A stretch of DNA of 12,926 bases from an uncultured bacterium (GTDB lineage Bacteria; Actinomycetota; Actinomycetes; S36-B12), in the NCBI GenBank assembly GCA_903940375.1, contig CAJAKT010000321.1, positions 1 through 12,926 on the forward strand. Direction: 5' to 3'. The first letter of the stretch is position 1, and every line of letters begins with the position of its first letter. Below the pieces are notes generated by a model, which made no database searches, was not told the DNA's origin, and saw nothing but the letters and a program-made list of their open reading frames with translations. Of the stretch, positions 1 through 7,078 are shown in pieces. The position numbers were made by a program, and so were the translations under genes.

Positions 1-548
1 GCACCGGCACCGGCATTGCGGCCGGCACTGCATCCGGCATGGGCATGAACGCAGGCCAGGGCCGCGGGATGGGCAGCGGCAGCATGTCGGGCATGGGCAC
101 CGGTGTGGCCGCGCCCTCGGGCACGCTGACCGCAGCTCAGAAGTCCGACCTGGTTGCCATGGTCGAGGAAGAGAAGCTCGCCCACGATGTCTACGTCACC
201 CTCGCCGCGAAGTACCCGGCTGACTACCAGTTCAGTCGGATCGTAAGGGCCGAGGCACAGCATCAGACCGCACTGCGCACGCTGCTCGTCCGCTACGGGC
301 TGGATGATCCGACGGCCGTCCTGGCCACGGGTGTGTTCGCCAGCACGTCATTCCAGTCGCTCTACGGCGACCTGCTCGCGGATGCGACCAGCAACGCGAC
401 GGCACTCACGGTCGGCATCGCGATCGAGAAGCTCGATATCGCCGACCTCACCGATGCGATGAAGGGTGTCACCGCACCCGACGTGCTGCAGGTCTACACG
501 AACCTCCGCGATGGCTCTGAGCGCCATCTGGCCGCCTTCGGCGGCTGA
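1..548 (+). CDS. DUF2202 ferritin-like protein, 5' end outside window
   Basis: The reading frame is open to the left edge (first full codon at base 3), so the true start and any signal peptide lie upstream; an internal ATG at 39 is not a convincing start. 181 residues are visible. Visible residues 1-41 are a low-complexity Gly/Ser/Met/Ala stretch with repeated GMG and GTG units. Residues 42-181 match the DUF2202 ferritin-like helical bundle as I know it: helix 1 has EEEKLAHD (Glu54-56, His61), helix 2 has an ExxH pair (Glu84, His87), helix 3 has Glu142 in AIEKLD, and the last helix has His175 in SERHLAAF. These are plausible di-metal ligands. Proteins of this family are often exported and of unknown role; metal or redox handling is inference. 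The gene stands alone on the plus strand and converges on the minus-strand cluster across a strong hairpin. Confidence 0.85.
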   Translation, partial: TGTGIAAGTASGMGMNAGQGRGMGSGSMSGMGTGVAAPSGTLTAAQKSDLVAMVEEEKLAHDVYVTLAAKYPADYQFSRIVRAEAQHQTALRTLLVRYGLDDPTAVLATGVFASTSFQSLYGDLLADATSNATALTVGIAIEKLDIADLTDAMKGVTAPDVLQVYTNLRDGSERHLAAFGG

Positions 549-560
549 CAGCACGGCACC

Positions 561-592
561 CGGATGCCCCACGTCACGACGTGGGGCATCCG
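561..592. terminator. Bidirectional hairpin terminator between convergent genes
   Basis: Bases 561-574 (CGGATGCCCCACGT) pair perfectly with 579-592 around a 4-nt loop (CACG), giving a 14-bp GC-rich stem. It starts 12 bases after the DUF2202 stop and lies 43 bases beyond the stop of the minus-strand SHOCT gene, so it can serve both. There is no long T tract on either side, as is common in high-GC actinobacterial terminators. Confidence 0.8.
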
Positions 593-634
593 TCGTTCGT
601 CGTGACACCTGGCACCCCGAACGAAAGGGCGATC

Positions 635-1021
635 TCAGCCAGCGAGGGCCTTGGTCTTCAGAGCAGCGAACTCGTCCTGCGTGATGGCACCTGAGTCCAG
701 CAGCGCCTTCGCGGACGCGATCTGGTCGGTAGCCGACGTGCTTCCTGCGACGGACTTGATGTACGACTGCTGGGCAGCCTGCATCTCCTTGGCCTGGTCC
801 AGTTGGCGCTCCTGCATGCCCTTGCCGCGAGCAATGACGTACACGAGGATGCCCAGCCACGGGATGATGATGACGAAGAGGATCCAGAAGGTCTTGGCCC
901 CTCCGCCCAGGTCCCTGCTGCGGAAGATGTCGCCAAGGACCCAGAAGAGGCACATGAACCAGGCGAAGAACAGGAAGAACTCGAACAGTGCGATCAGGAA
1001 TGAACCATTGTCATTGAACAT
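635..1021 (-). CDS. Small membrane protein with PLDc_N-like and SHOCT domains
   Basis: 128 residues. Two hydrophobic segments (about 8-29 and 44-64) flank a short polar loop, DIFRSRDLGGGAKT. With the following WLGILVYVIARGKG this is the pattern of the PLDc_N family (a small two-helix membrane domain also found at the N-terminus of cardiolipin synthases). After a Gln-rich linker, residues 98-126 form a SHOCT motif (short C-terminal domain: ALLDSGAITQDEFAALKTKAL). No catalytic HKD motif is present, so it is not itself a phospholipase. The start at 1021 is chosen for the purine-rich GAGAGAGGGA seven bases upstream; a longer frame reaches 1138 without such support. The start overlaps the end of the anSME gene by 11 bases, so translational coupling is likely. 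Its role in a sulfatase operon is unknown; scaffolding or membrane association is a guess. Confidence 0.85.
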   Translation of the reverse strand: MFNDNGSFLIALFEFFLFFAWFMCLFWVLGDIFRSRDLGGGAKTFWILFVIIIPWLGILVYVIARGKGMQERQLDQAKEMQAAQQSYIKSVAGSTSATDQIASAKALLDSGAITQDEFAALKTKALAG

Positions 1022-2273
1022 GTGCGTCCCTCTCTCTCGATGATGGTCCGGTGGACCGTGATGTGGCAGGCGTGAGTTGTTCATTTGGCGCGCTTCTCGC
1101 ATCGCGGATGGCAAACCACTGGCGAAGTCCGGTCGCATCGCGCCCGCTGCGCAGCAATCCGGTCATGAACTTCATGGGCTCGTCGACGTGGCGGAAGAAC
1201 AGCTGGTATCCCTCGCAGAGGTAGTGCAGGCCGGGCTCACCATCCGGCGTGGTGAGGAAGCGGTCCTTCGGACAGCCCCCATTGCAGGCGAAGCGCACGT
1301 CGCAGGAGAGGCAGTAGGCGGGCAGATCATCGCGCTTCGCATTCCCGAAGGCCCGTTGCTGTGGAGACTCGACGAGCTGCAGGAGCGTGCGACCCTGGGT
1401 GATATTCCCCAGCAGATGCTCGGGGTCGACGTAGTGGTCGCAGGAGTACAGGTCGCCGTTGTGTTCCAAGGCGACGGCATCGCCGCAGGTGCGGGCGTGG
1501 ACGCACAGGCCGACCTGGTCCATGCCCATCCAGTGCGCCAACGTCGTGTCGAACATCGTCACGAAGACGTCGCCGACATCGTGGCGGGCCCATTCCTCGA
1601 ACACGTCGATGAGGAACCGTCCGTACTGGGCGCCGGAGATGGACCGGTCGCTGGCCTGCTCACCGGCAACGTGCTCGACGATCGGGATCAACTGGATGAA
1701 CGTGGCGCCTAGCTCGTCGCGCAGGAACGTGTAGACCTCACGGCCGTGGTCGCCGTTCGCCGAGTTGAGGGTGACCAAGGCGTTCCATTCGACGCCGTGA
1801 CGTTTCAATGCGTCGAGTCCCGCGATCACCCGGTCGAAGGTGGGCTTGCCGCCCTTGTCGACCCGGTAGCGGTCGTGCATCTCACGCGGCCCATCGATCG
1901 ACACTCCCACGAGGAACCCGTTCGTCGCGAGGAACTCGGCCCACGCGTCGTCGATCAGCGTCGCGTTGGTCTGCAACGTGTTGAGGATCCGCTGGCCGGG
2001 TACCGCGTGCTTCTGCTCGAGCGCCAGGCTGCGCGTGAAGAAGTCGATCCCCATCAGCGTCGGTTCGCCGCCCTGGAAGGCGACGACAACCTCGTCCGAT
2101 CCGCGCTGGGCGGCGAGGAGTTGCGAGATGTAGGCCTCGTGGACGTCGGGCGGCATGCGAAACCCGCTGCCCGGGTACAGCTCCTCCTTGGACAGGAAGA
2201 AGCAGTACTCACAGTCCAGGTTGCAGATCGCCCCTGTCGGCTTCGACATCACATGGAAGGCACGTGACGTCAT
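1011..2273 (-). CDS. Anaerobic sulfatase-maturating enzyme (radical SAM, SPASM)
   Basis: 420 residues. It probably converts the active-site cysteine of the adjacent sulfatase to C-alpha-formylglycine, using S-adenosylmethionine and three 4Fe-4S clusters. The radical SAM motif is Cys17-x3-Cys21-x2-Cys24 (ICNLDCEYC), followed by the SAM-contacting GGEP at 68-71. The C-terminal SPASM-type region supplies Cys257, 263, 278, 321, 324, 330, 334 and 353. This spacing closely follows what I recall for the Clostridium perfringens enzyme, including an Asp (279) right after Cys278 where the proposed catalytic base sits. The start at 2273 lies 10 bases after the sulfatase stop and gives the family N-terminus MTSRAFHVMSKPTG; its ribosome site is weak and a frame open to 2339 exists. 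The last 25 or so residues are a Ser/Thr/Pro-rich tail beyond the usual core. The gene overlaps the downstream SHOCT gene by 11 bases. Confidence 0.95.
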   Translation of the reverse strand: MTSRAFHVMSKPTGAICNLDCEYCFFLSKEELYPGSGFRMPPDVHEAYISQLLAAQRGSDEVVVAFQGGEPTLMGIDFFTRSLALEQKHAVPGQRILNTLQTNATLIDDAWAEFLATNGFLVGVSIDGPREMHDRYRVDKGGKPTFDRVIAGLDALKRHGVEWNALVTLNSANGDHGREVYTFLRDELGATFIQLIPIVEHVAGEQASDRSISGAQYGRFLIDVFEEWARHDVGDVFVTMFDTTLAHWMGMDQVGLCVHARTCGDAVALEHNGDLYSCDHYVDPEHLLGNITQGRTLLQLVESPQQRAFGNAKRDDLPAYCLSCDVRFACNGGCPKDRFLTTPDGEPGLHYLCEGYQLFFRHVDEPMKFMTGLLRSGRDATGLRQWFAIRDARSAPNEQLTPATSRSTGPSSRERDAHVQ

Positions 2274-2283
2274 CGCCGTGCGC

Positions 2284-4638
2284 TCAGTCAAGTAGGAACC
2301 ACCCACGCACGGTCGCCTCGTGGTCGACATAGCGCTCACCGGAGATGTCGACGACGGCCTTGTCGATCATGCCGCCGGTGAACGGGAACGGCGCCTGGTA
2401 GCTGGGGGTCACGGCGGACCCGCTGTCGCGCCCCACCGAGATGCCGTCTCCTGTCAGGCAGAAGACTCCGGGCTGGGTGGTGATCTGGCCCGAGCCGACA
2501 GCCTCGGAGTCGACGTACAGCGTCAAACTCCCGGTGGCGCCGGGCATGAGGGGGTTGTCGCTCTTGCCGCTGGCCACAAACTCAGCGACGCACAGGTGCT
2601 CGCCGGGCGTCAGGTCGCGATCGGCGACGATGTCCTGCAGGTACGTGCCGACCCAGTTGAAGGTGTAGCGCAGCCGGCCATCCTTGACGTACAGGCTGTG
2701 ACCGCCGGCGACGCCGCCCGCTGCCCACAGCACTCCCTCAGCGTCGGCGTGGTCCACGGCGACGCCGACGGCGATCGTGTAGGACCGTCCTGAGATCAGC
2801 GGTCCGGCCGATTCGGGGACGTCGGCGCAGTTGGGGTAGAAGGTGTACTGGCTGCGCGGGCCGCCCGGCCTAGGCCGCTCGGCGAGGATCTGTTCCAGCG
2901 CCGACCGATCATCCAGGGGCAGGCCGTTGTACCGCTCGGCGCAGTCGAACCACAGCTGCTTCATGGCCTCGAGACGTTCGGGCTCGGACTCAGCGAGGTT
3001 CGTCGACTGCGAGCGATCGGACTCGAGGTGGAACAGCTCCCATTCGTCCTGCTCGAAGTGGCCCCAGCTCGACAGCGGAGGATGGACGGTGCAGGCGAGC
3101 CAGCCCTCGTGGTAGATCGCACGCTGGCCCAGCATCGTGAAGAACTGGGTCGACTTGGCCGGGGCCGCAGGATCGGTGAGGGCCGCCGCGAAGCTCTCCC
3201 CCTCGATCGGGGCCTGCTCGTAGCCGTTGATGACCGCAGGCGGGGTGATGCCCAGCAGGTCGTAGAGCGTCGGCACGACATCAACGGCATGCACGTACTG
3301 ATGCCGGATCTGGTCGCTGGCCGGGATCTTCGCGGGCCAGGAGACCAGGCACATGTCGGCGGTGCCGCCCTCGTAGCCGGCCCAGCGCTTCCAGTACGGG
3401 AACGGGGTATCCAGCGCCCACGCCCAGCCGGTGTTGTAGTGGTTGTTCGACGCCGGGGTTCCCAGCTCGTCGATGTGCTCCAGCACCAGGTCCGTGGTGT
3501 CAGCGATGCCGTTGAAGAACCGCCACTCGTTGAACGTCCCGTTCGGTCCGCCCTCGCCGCTCGAGCCGTTGTCCGAGACCACCACGATGATGGTGTTGTC
3601 GAGTTCGCCGGCCTGCTCGAGGTAGTCGATGATCCGTCCGAGGCGGTCGTCGTAGTAGGAGATGTAGCCGGCGAACACCTCCGCCATCCGCACGAACAGC
3701 CGCTTCTCGTCATCGCTCAGCGACTCCCACGGGCGCACGGTGTCCAGCATCGGCCACGGCTCCCCATTCGGTCCCGTGCGGTTCGGCTCACCATGCGGAT
3801 TGATGTCCGAGAGTTGCGTGCCCTCGGGCAGCAGGCCCAACTCAATCTGCCGCGCGAGGATCTCCGGCCGCATCGCCTCGTATCCCGCATCGAACACGCC
3901 CCTGTACCGGTCGGCCCACTCCAGTGGCACCAGGTGCGGGGCATGCCCCGCCTGCGGCGCGAAGTACATGAAGAACGGCTTGTCCGGGTCGATCGTCTTC
4001 GCATCCTGGATGAACTGGATCGCCCGGTTCGAGAGATCGTCGGCCAGGTGGTAGCCGTCCTCCGGCCTCGCCGGCGGCTCAATCGGATGGTTGTCATGCA
4101 CGAGGTCCGGGTAGTACGAGTTCGTCTCCCCGCCCAGCCAGCCGTAGTACCGCTCGAAGCCCCGGCCCAGCGGCCACCGGCCCTTGTAGGCGGCGACGTT
4201 GCACTCCTCGCCGGGAGTCAGGTGCCACTTGCCGACGCAGTACGTGTTGTACCCCTGCCCGGCCAGCACCTCGGAGATCAGCCCGGTCTCGAAAGGGATC
4301 CGCGTGGAGATGCCCGGGAACCCCGACGCGAACTCCGCGATCGTCGCCATCCCGATCGTCGTCGCATTGCGACCCGTCAGCAGCGACGCCCGCGTCGGAG
4401 AGCACAACGCCGTCGTGTGGAAGTTCCCAAAGCGCACCCCCCGGTTCGCGATCCGCTGCATCGTCGGCGTCTGGATCGGCCCGCCGAACACATCCATCGC
4501 CCCATACCCGACGTCGTCCCAGGCGATCATCAGCACGTTCGGTGACGCCTTGGCGGCCGTGGGCGCGAGGTAGGGCTCCCAGTCCGGGACCGAGTCGCGG
4601 ATGTCGAGTTCGATCTTGCCCTTGAACGTCCCGGTCAT
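2284..4638 (-). CDS. Cytosolic Cys-type arylsulfatase (S1 family)
   Basis: 784 residues; predicted to hydrolyse sulfate esters. The formylglycine motif is Cys79-Ser-Pro-Thr-Arg83 followed by ASLLTGR. Other S1-family metal and substrate residues are visible: Asp41-Asp42 (WDDVGYG), Lys137 and His139 (GKWH), His232 (GHAPH) and Asp356-Asn357 (SDNGSSG). Residues from about 615 to the end form a beta-rich domain (SLYVKDGRLRYTFNWVG, LTLYVDSE) resembling the lectin-like C-terminal part of long mycobacterial-type sulfatases; overall it recalls M. tuberculosis AtsA in length and sequence. No signal peptide or membrane anchor is visible, so it should act inside the cell. The start at 4638 is preferred because GAGGGAG lies five bases upstream; a frame open to a GTG at 4671 lacks such a site. 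Ten bases separate it from the maturase gene. The natural substrate cannot be read from the sequence. Confidence 0.95.
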   Translation of the reverse strand: MTGTFKGKIELDIRDSVPDWEPYLAPTAAKASPNVLMIAWDDVGYGAMDVFGGPIQTPTMQRIANRGVRFGNFHTTALCSPTRASLLTGRNATTIGMATIAEFASGFPGISTRIPFETGLISEVLAGQGYNTYCVGKWHLTPGEECNVAAYKGRWPLGRGFERYYGWLGGETNSYYPDLVHDNHPIEPPARPEDGYHLADDLSNRAIQFIQDAKTIDPDKPFFMYFAPQAGHAPHLVPLEWADRYRGVFDAGYEAMRPEILARQIELGLLPEGTQLSDINPHGEPNRTGPNGEPWPMLDTVRPWESLSDDEKRLFVRMAEVFAGYISYYDDRLGRIIDYLEQAGELDNTIIVVVSDNGSSGEGGPNGTFNEWRFFNGIADTTDLVLEHIDELGTPASNNHYNTGWAWALDTPFPYWKRWAGYEGGTADMCLVSWPAKIPASDQIRHQYVHAVDVVPTLYDLLGITPPAVINGYEQAPIEGESFAAALTDPAAPAKSTQFFTMLGQRAIYHEGWLACTVHPPLSSWGHFEQDEWELFHLESDRSQSTNLAESEPERLEAMKQLWFDCAERYNGLPLDDRSALEQILAERPRPGGPRSQYTFYPNCADVPESAGPLISGRSYTIAVGVAVDHADAEGVLWAAGGVAGGHSLYVKDGRLRYTFNWVGTYLQDIVADRDLTPGEHLCVAEFVASGKSDNPLMPGATGSLTLYVDSEAVGSGQITTQPGVFCLTGDGISVGRDSGSAVTPSYQAPFPFTGGMIDKAVVDISGERYVDHEATVRGWFLLD

Positions 4639-4721
4639 GACGACTCCCTCTGCTGGTCCCACCGCATTCACTCAAACACGTCCGCACAGTCCGTGCCTCA
4701 CTCCAACAGGGTGAAGTGGGC

Positions 4722-6551
4722 TCATTCGGGCGCCTCGATGTCCGCCCCGCTGATGGCGCTGACGGCCGCCCGCACCGTGGGGAAGCGGTTCTCGGGTCGC
4801 AGCGCATCGTCCAGTCCGAATCTGCTTGCCTCGTCGTCGAATGCGGAGCGGGAGCGGGCCAGGACGAAGCGCACGCCCTTGCCTCGCAGTTCCTCGATCA
4901 GCGCGATCAGGGTGGCGGCTGCCGAGGCATCGAGATTGGTCACGCTCTCGGCATCGAACACGAAGGCATCAACGGCGTAGGGCGCTGCGGCGATGGCCTC
5001 TCGAGCCCGTGTCAGGAAGTAGCGGGAGTTGGCGAAGAAGAGTCGGTCGTCGAGGCGGTACACCACGATCCCCGGTACAACGCGGGCGTGCGGGCGGCGT
5101 TCGACGTCGACGAAGCGCCGGTCCTGCACGCTCCAGCCCAGGACGGCATCGCGGGGCTGGGCACTGCGGCGGACGACGTCGATGATGGACATCAGTACGG
5201 CCAGCACGAGCGAGGGCAGCAGGCCGATGGTGAGCATCCCGACGACGACGACGGCTGCGATGAGGAGCTCGCCTCGAGATCCGCGGGCCAGGCCCTTCCA
5301 TCCGCTGATGTCGATGAGGCCGATCGCGGCGTAGATGATGACGGCGGCCAGGGTGGCCTTGGGTAGCAGCGCGAGGGCACCGGTCAGGAAGAGCAGCACC
5401 AAGGCGGCACCGGCGGCCTGGACGAGGCTGACGACCTGGCTGTGGCCGCCGAGACGGACGTTGACGGCGCTGCGCGATCCGCTGGCCCCGAGGGGGAACG
5501 ACTGCGACAGTCCTGCAGCCACATTCACCCCGGCCAGGGCAATCAGCTCCTGATTGGCATCCACGGGGCGATCTCCCGGCCCAGCGACACTGCGGGCGGT
5601 CAGAACGGCATCGGCGAACGCGACGAGGGCGATACCGATTGCAGACGGGATGAGGATCAGTACGTCCCGCATGGAGACGCCGGGCCATGCCAGCGAGGGC
5701 AGCCCCGCGGGTATCTCGCCGACGAGGACGACGCCGTGGCCGCCGAGGTCGAGGACCTGCGACACCACGATCGACGCCACCGTCACCAGCAGGAGCATGG
5801 GGAACTTCGGCAGGTATCGGCCGCCCACCAGGAGGGCAACCAGCGTGACGATCCCGATGGTCAGCGTCGCGGGGTCGGTGCCGCCGATGACGTTCGCGAT
5901 GAAGGAGAGGAACTCCTGCAAGGGCGTATCTCCGTCCACGGTCACTCCGGTGAAGACGCCCAGCTGGCCGAAGATCAACGTCAGGCCGAGGCCGGTGAGG
6001 AAGCCCAGAAGAACGGCTGTGGAGAAGTAGTCGGAGATCCAGCCCAGGCGCAGCAGTCGGGCGGCCAGGAACACGATGCCGACGAGTAGGGCGAGCATCG
6101 CGCCCAGTGCCGGGTACGCGGCCGGGTCCGCGGACACCGTCAGCAGGGCCGGCGACACGAGGAGAGCCGCGGTCGCGGTGGGGCCGGTCATCAGCACCTG
6201 GGAGGACCCCAGCGCCGCGTAAGCAACCAGCGGGATCAGCAATCCGTACAGTCCGGCCGCGACCGGGAGTCCCGCCGTCTGCGCGTAGGCCATGGCCTGC
6301 GGAACGGCGAGGGCGGCGATGGCGACGCCGGCAAGGACGTCGGTACGCAGGCGCCGACGGGTGTACGAGCGCAGATCGACGAGGATCGGCAGGAGGCTGC
6401 GCCGGGGCGGGACCTGAGGCGCCTCAGCGGTGAACGGGCGCGGCCGGTTCCCTGCGTACTCGACCTCCGCCGGCTGCGGCTGCACCCCGCCCAGGTCGGC
6501 GACCCGGGCGGCGTCGTCATCGGGGTGGTCAGGACCCGGGTGCTGCGTCAC
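4722..6551 (-). CDS. SulP-family anion transporter with C-terminal STAS domain
   Basis: 609 residues. A Pro-rich hydrophilic N-terminus (1-70) is followed by many membrane helices from about residue 72, starting DVLAGVAIAALAVPQAMAYAQTAGLPVAAGLYG, here cited only as the SulP/SLC26 signature at residues 71-103. A STAS domain fills residues 492-602, with NLDASAAATL at its core. SulP proteins carry sulfate, bicarbonate or other anions; sulfate is suggested here by the sulfatase and maturase genes downstream, and this is inference. The start is the GTG at 6551: it overlaps the stop of the upstream gene as GTGA and has GAGGAGA about eight bases before it, a clear coupling arrangement. The gap to the sulfatase is 83 bases with only a weak hairpin (4698-4714), so read-through is plausible. 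No carbonic anhydrase domain is fused. Confidence 0.93.
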   Translation of the reverse strand: MTQHPGPDHPDDDAARVADLGGVQPQPAEVEYAGNRPRPFTAEAPQVPPRRSLLPILVDLRSYTRRRLRTDVLAGVAIAALAVPQAMAYAQTAGLPVAAGLYGLLIPLVAYAALGSSQVLMTGPTATAALLVSPALLTVSADPAAYPALGAMLALLVGIVFLAARLLRLGWISDYFSTAVLLGFLTGLGLTLIFGQLGVFTGVTVDGDTPLQEFLSFIANVIGGTDPATLTIGIVTLVALLVGGRYLPKFPMLLLVTVASIVVSQVLDLGGHGVVLVGEIPAGLPSLAWPGVSMRDVLILIPSAIGIALVAFADAVLTARSVAGPGDRPVDANQELIALAGVNVAAGLSQSFPLGASGSRSAVNVRLGGHSQVVSLVQAAGAALVLLFLTGALALLPKATLAAVIIYAAIGLIDISGWKGLARGSRGELLIAAVVVVGMLTIGLLPSLVLAVLMSIIDVVRRSAQPRDAVLGWSVQDRRFVDVERRPHARVVPGIVVYRLDDRLFFANSRYFLTRAREAIAAAPYAVDAFVFDAESVTNLDASAAATLIALIEELRGKGVRFVLARSRSAFDDEASRFGLDDALRPENRFPTVRAAVSAISGADIEAPE

Positions 6552-6988
6552 AGGCCTATCTCCTCGAGGGCCACGGGGGTGAGGAACGGCCGGATGAACA
6601 GCGCGCACCCGCCGGACTGCGCTGGAAGGCTTCCGCTGACGACGGTGATCTCGTAGACAAGCCCCGTTTCGGCGATGCGTGGAAGGGCGACCTGAATGTG
6701 GACGTCGCGGGCATGACGGTCCTCGATCTCCAGCAAGGAGAGCACCGCGGCCACGAGCCGGGTCGGGTTGTTTCCGGCGTCGCTATACCAGCGATCGAGG
6801 AACATGCCGGTCGGCAGATGCCCCATGATCCGGGCAGGCTGCCCCGTCAGGTACACCGTCGACGGTGCGAGATCCAGCAGCACGAGGCGATGCCCGTCGA
6901 ATCGCATGCCCCGCGCGGAGTGGACATACATCGTCTGCTCGTCATCCGGAGGCGGAGAGACTCGTGGCGGGGATTCACCAGCCGTCAT
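6548..6988 (-). CDS. Conserved-looking small protein of unknown function
   Basis: 146 residues, soluble, no signal peptide or membrane helix. Residues 1-19 are Pro-rich and probably disordered; the rest looks like a compact alpha/beta domain. The stretch STVYLTGQPARIMGHLPT, then FLDRW, then VYEITVVSGSLPAQSGGCAL and FIRPFLTPVAL, recalls a widespread group of uncharacterised proteins carrying a 'YFTDRPxRxxGH...FLxxW...LTPV' pattern; this is from memory and not verified. The start at 6988 has an excellent ribosome site (AAGGGAGG, eight bases upstream); the frame runs open to 7060 but that extension is unsupported. Its stop overlaps the SulP GTG start (GTGA), so the two proteins are probably made together. 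A function in SulP activity or anion handling is only suggested by context. Confidence 0.85.
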   Translation of the reverse strand: MTAGESPPRVSPPPDDEQTMYVHSARGMRFDGHRLVLLDLAPSTVYLTGQPARIMGHLPTGMFLDRWYSDAGNNPTRLVAAVLSLLEIEDRHARDVHIQVALPRIAETGLVYEITVVSGSLPAQSGGCALFIRPFLTPVALEEIGL

Positions 6989-7078
6989 GACCGTCGCCTC
7001 CCTTCGACCCTTGCGAGGCCTCCTGGCAAGTCGATCAGTTGCGAAACCGTCTGGCATCACCCGAATCGGGCGAAGGGG

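Noticed and set aside
3028..4545. 505-codon open frame on the plus strand
   Set aside because: It lies opposite the sulfatase gene, and its translation is Arg/Val/His-rich without recognisable domains. Long antisense frames are expected in high-GC coding DNA.
4684..4714. Weak hairpins between SulP and the sulfatase gene
   Set aside because: The stems are 4-7 bp with a wobble pair and no T tract; not enough to call a terminator, so transcription may continue into the sulfatase gene.
7060..7078. CCCGA/TCGGG dyad after the LAL regulator stop
   Set aside because: The self-complementary core leaves only a 4-bp stem with a 3-nt loop; too short to separate from chance in GC-rich DNA.
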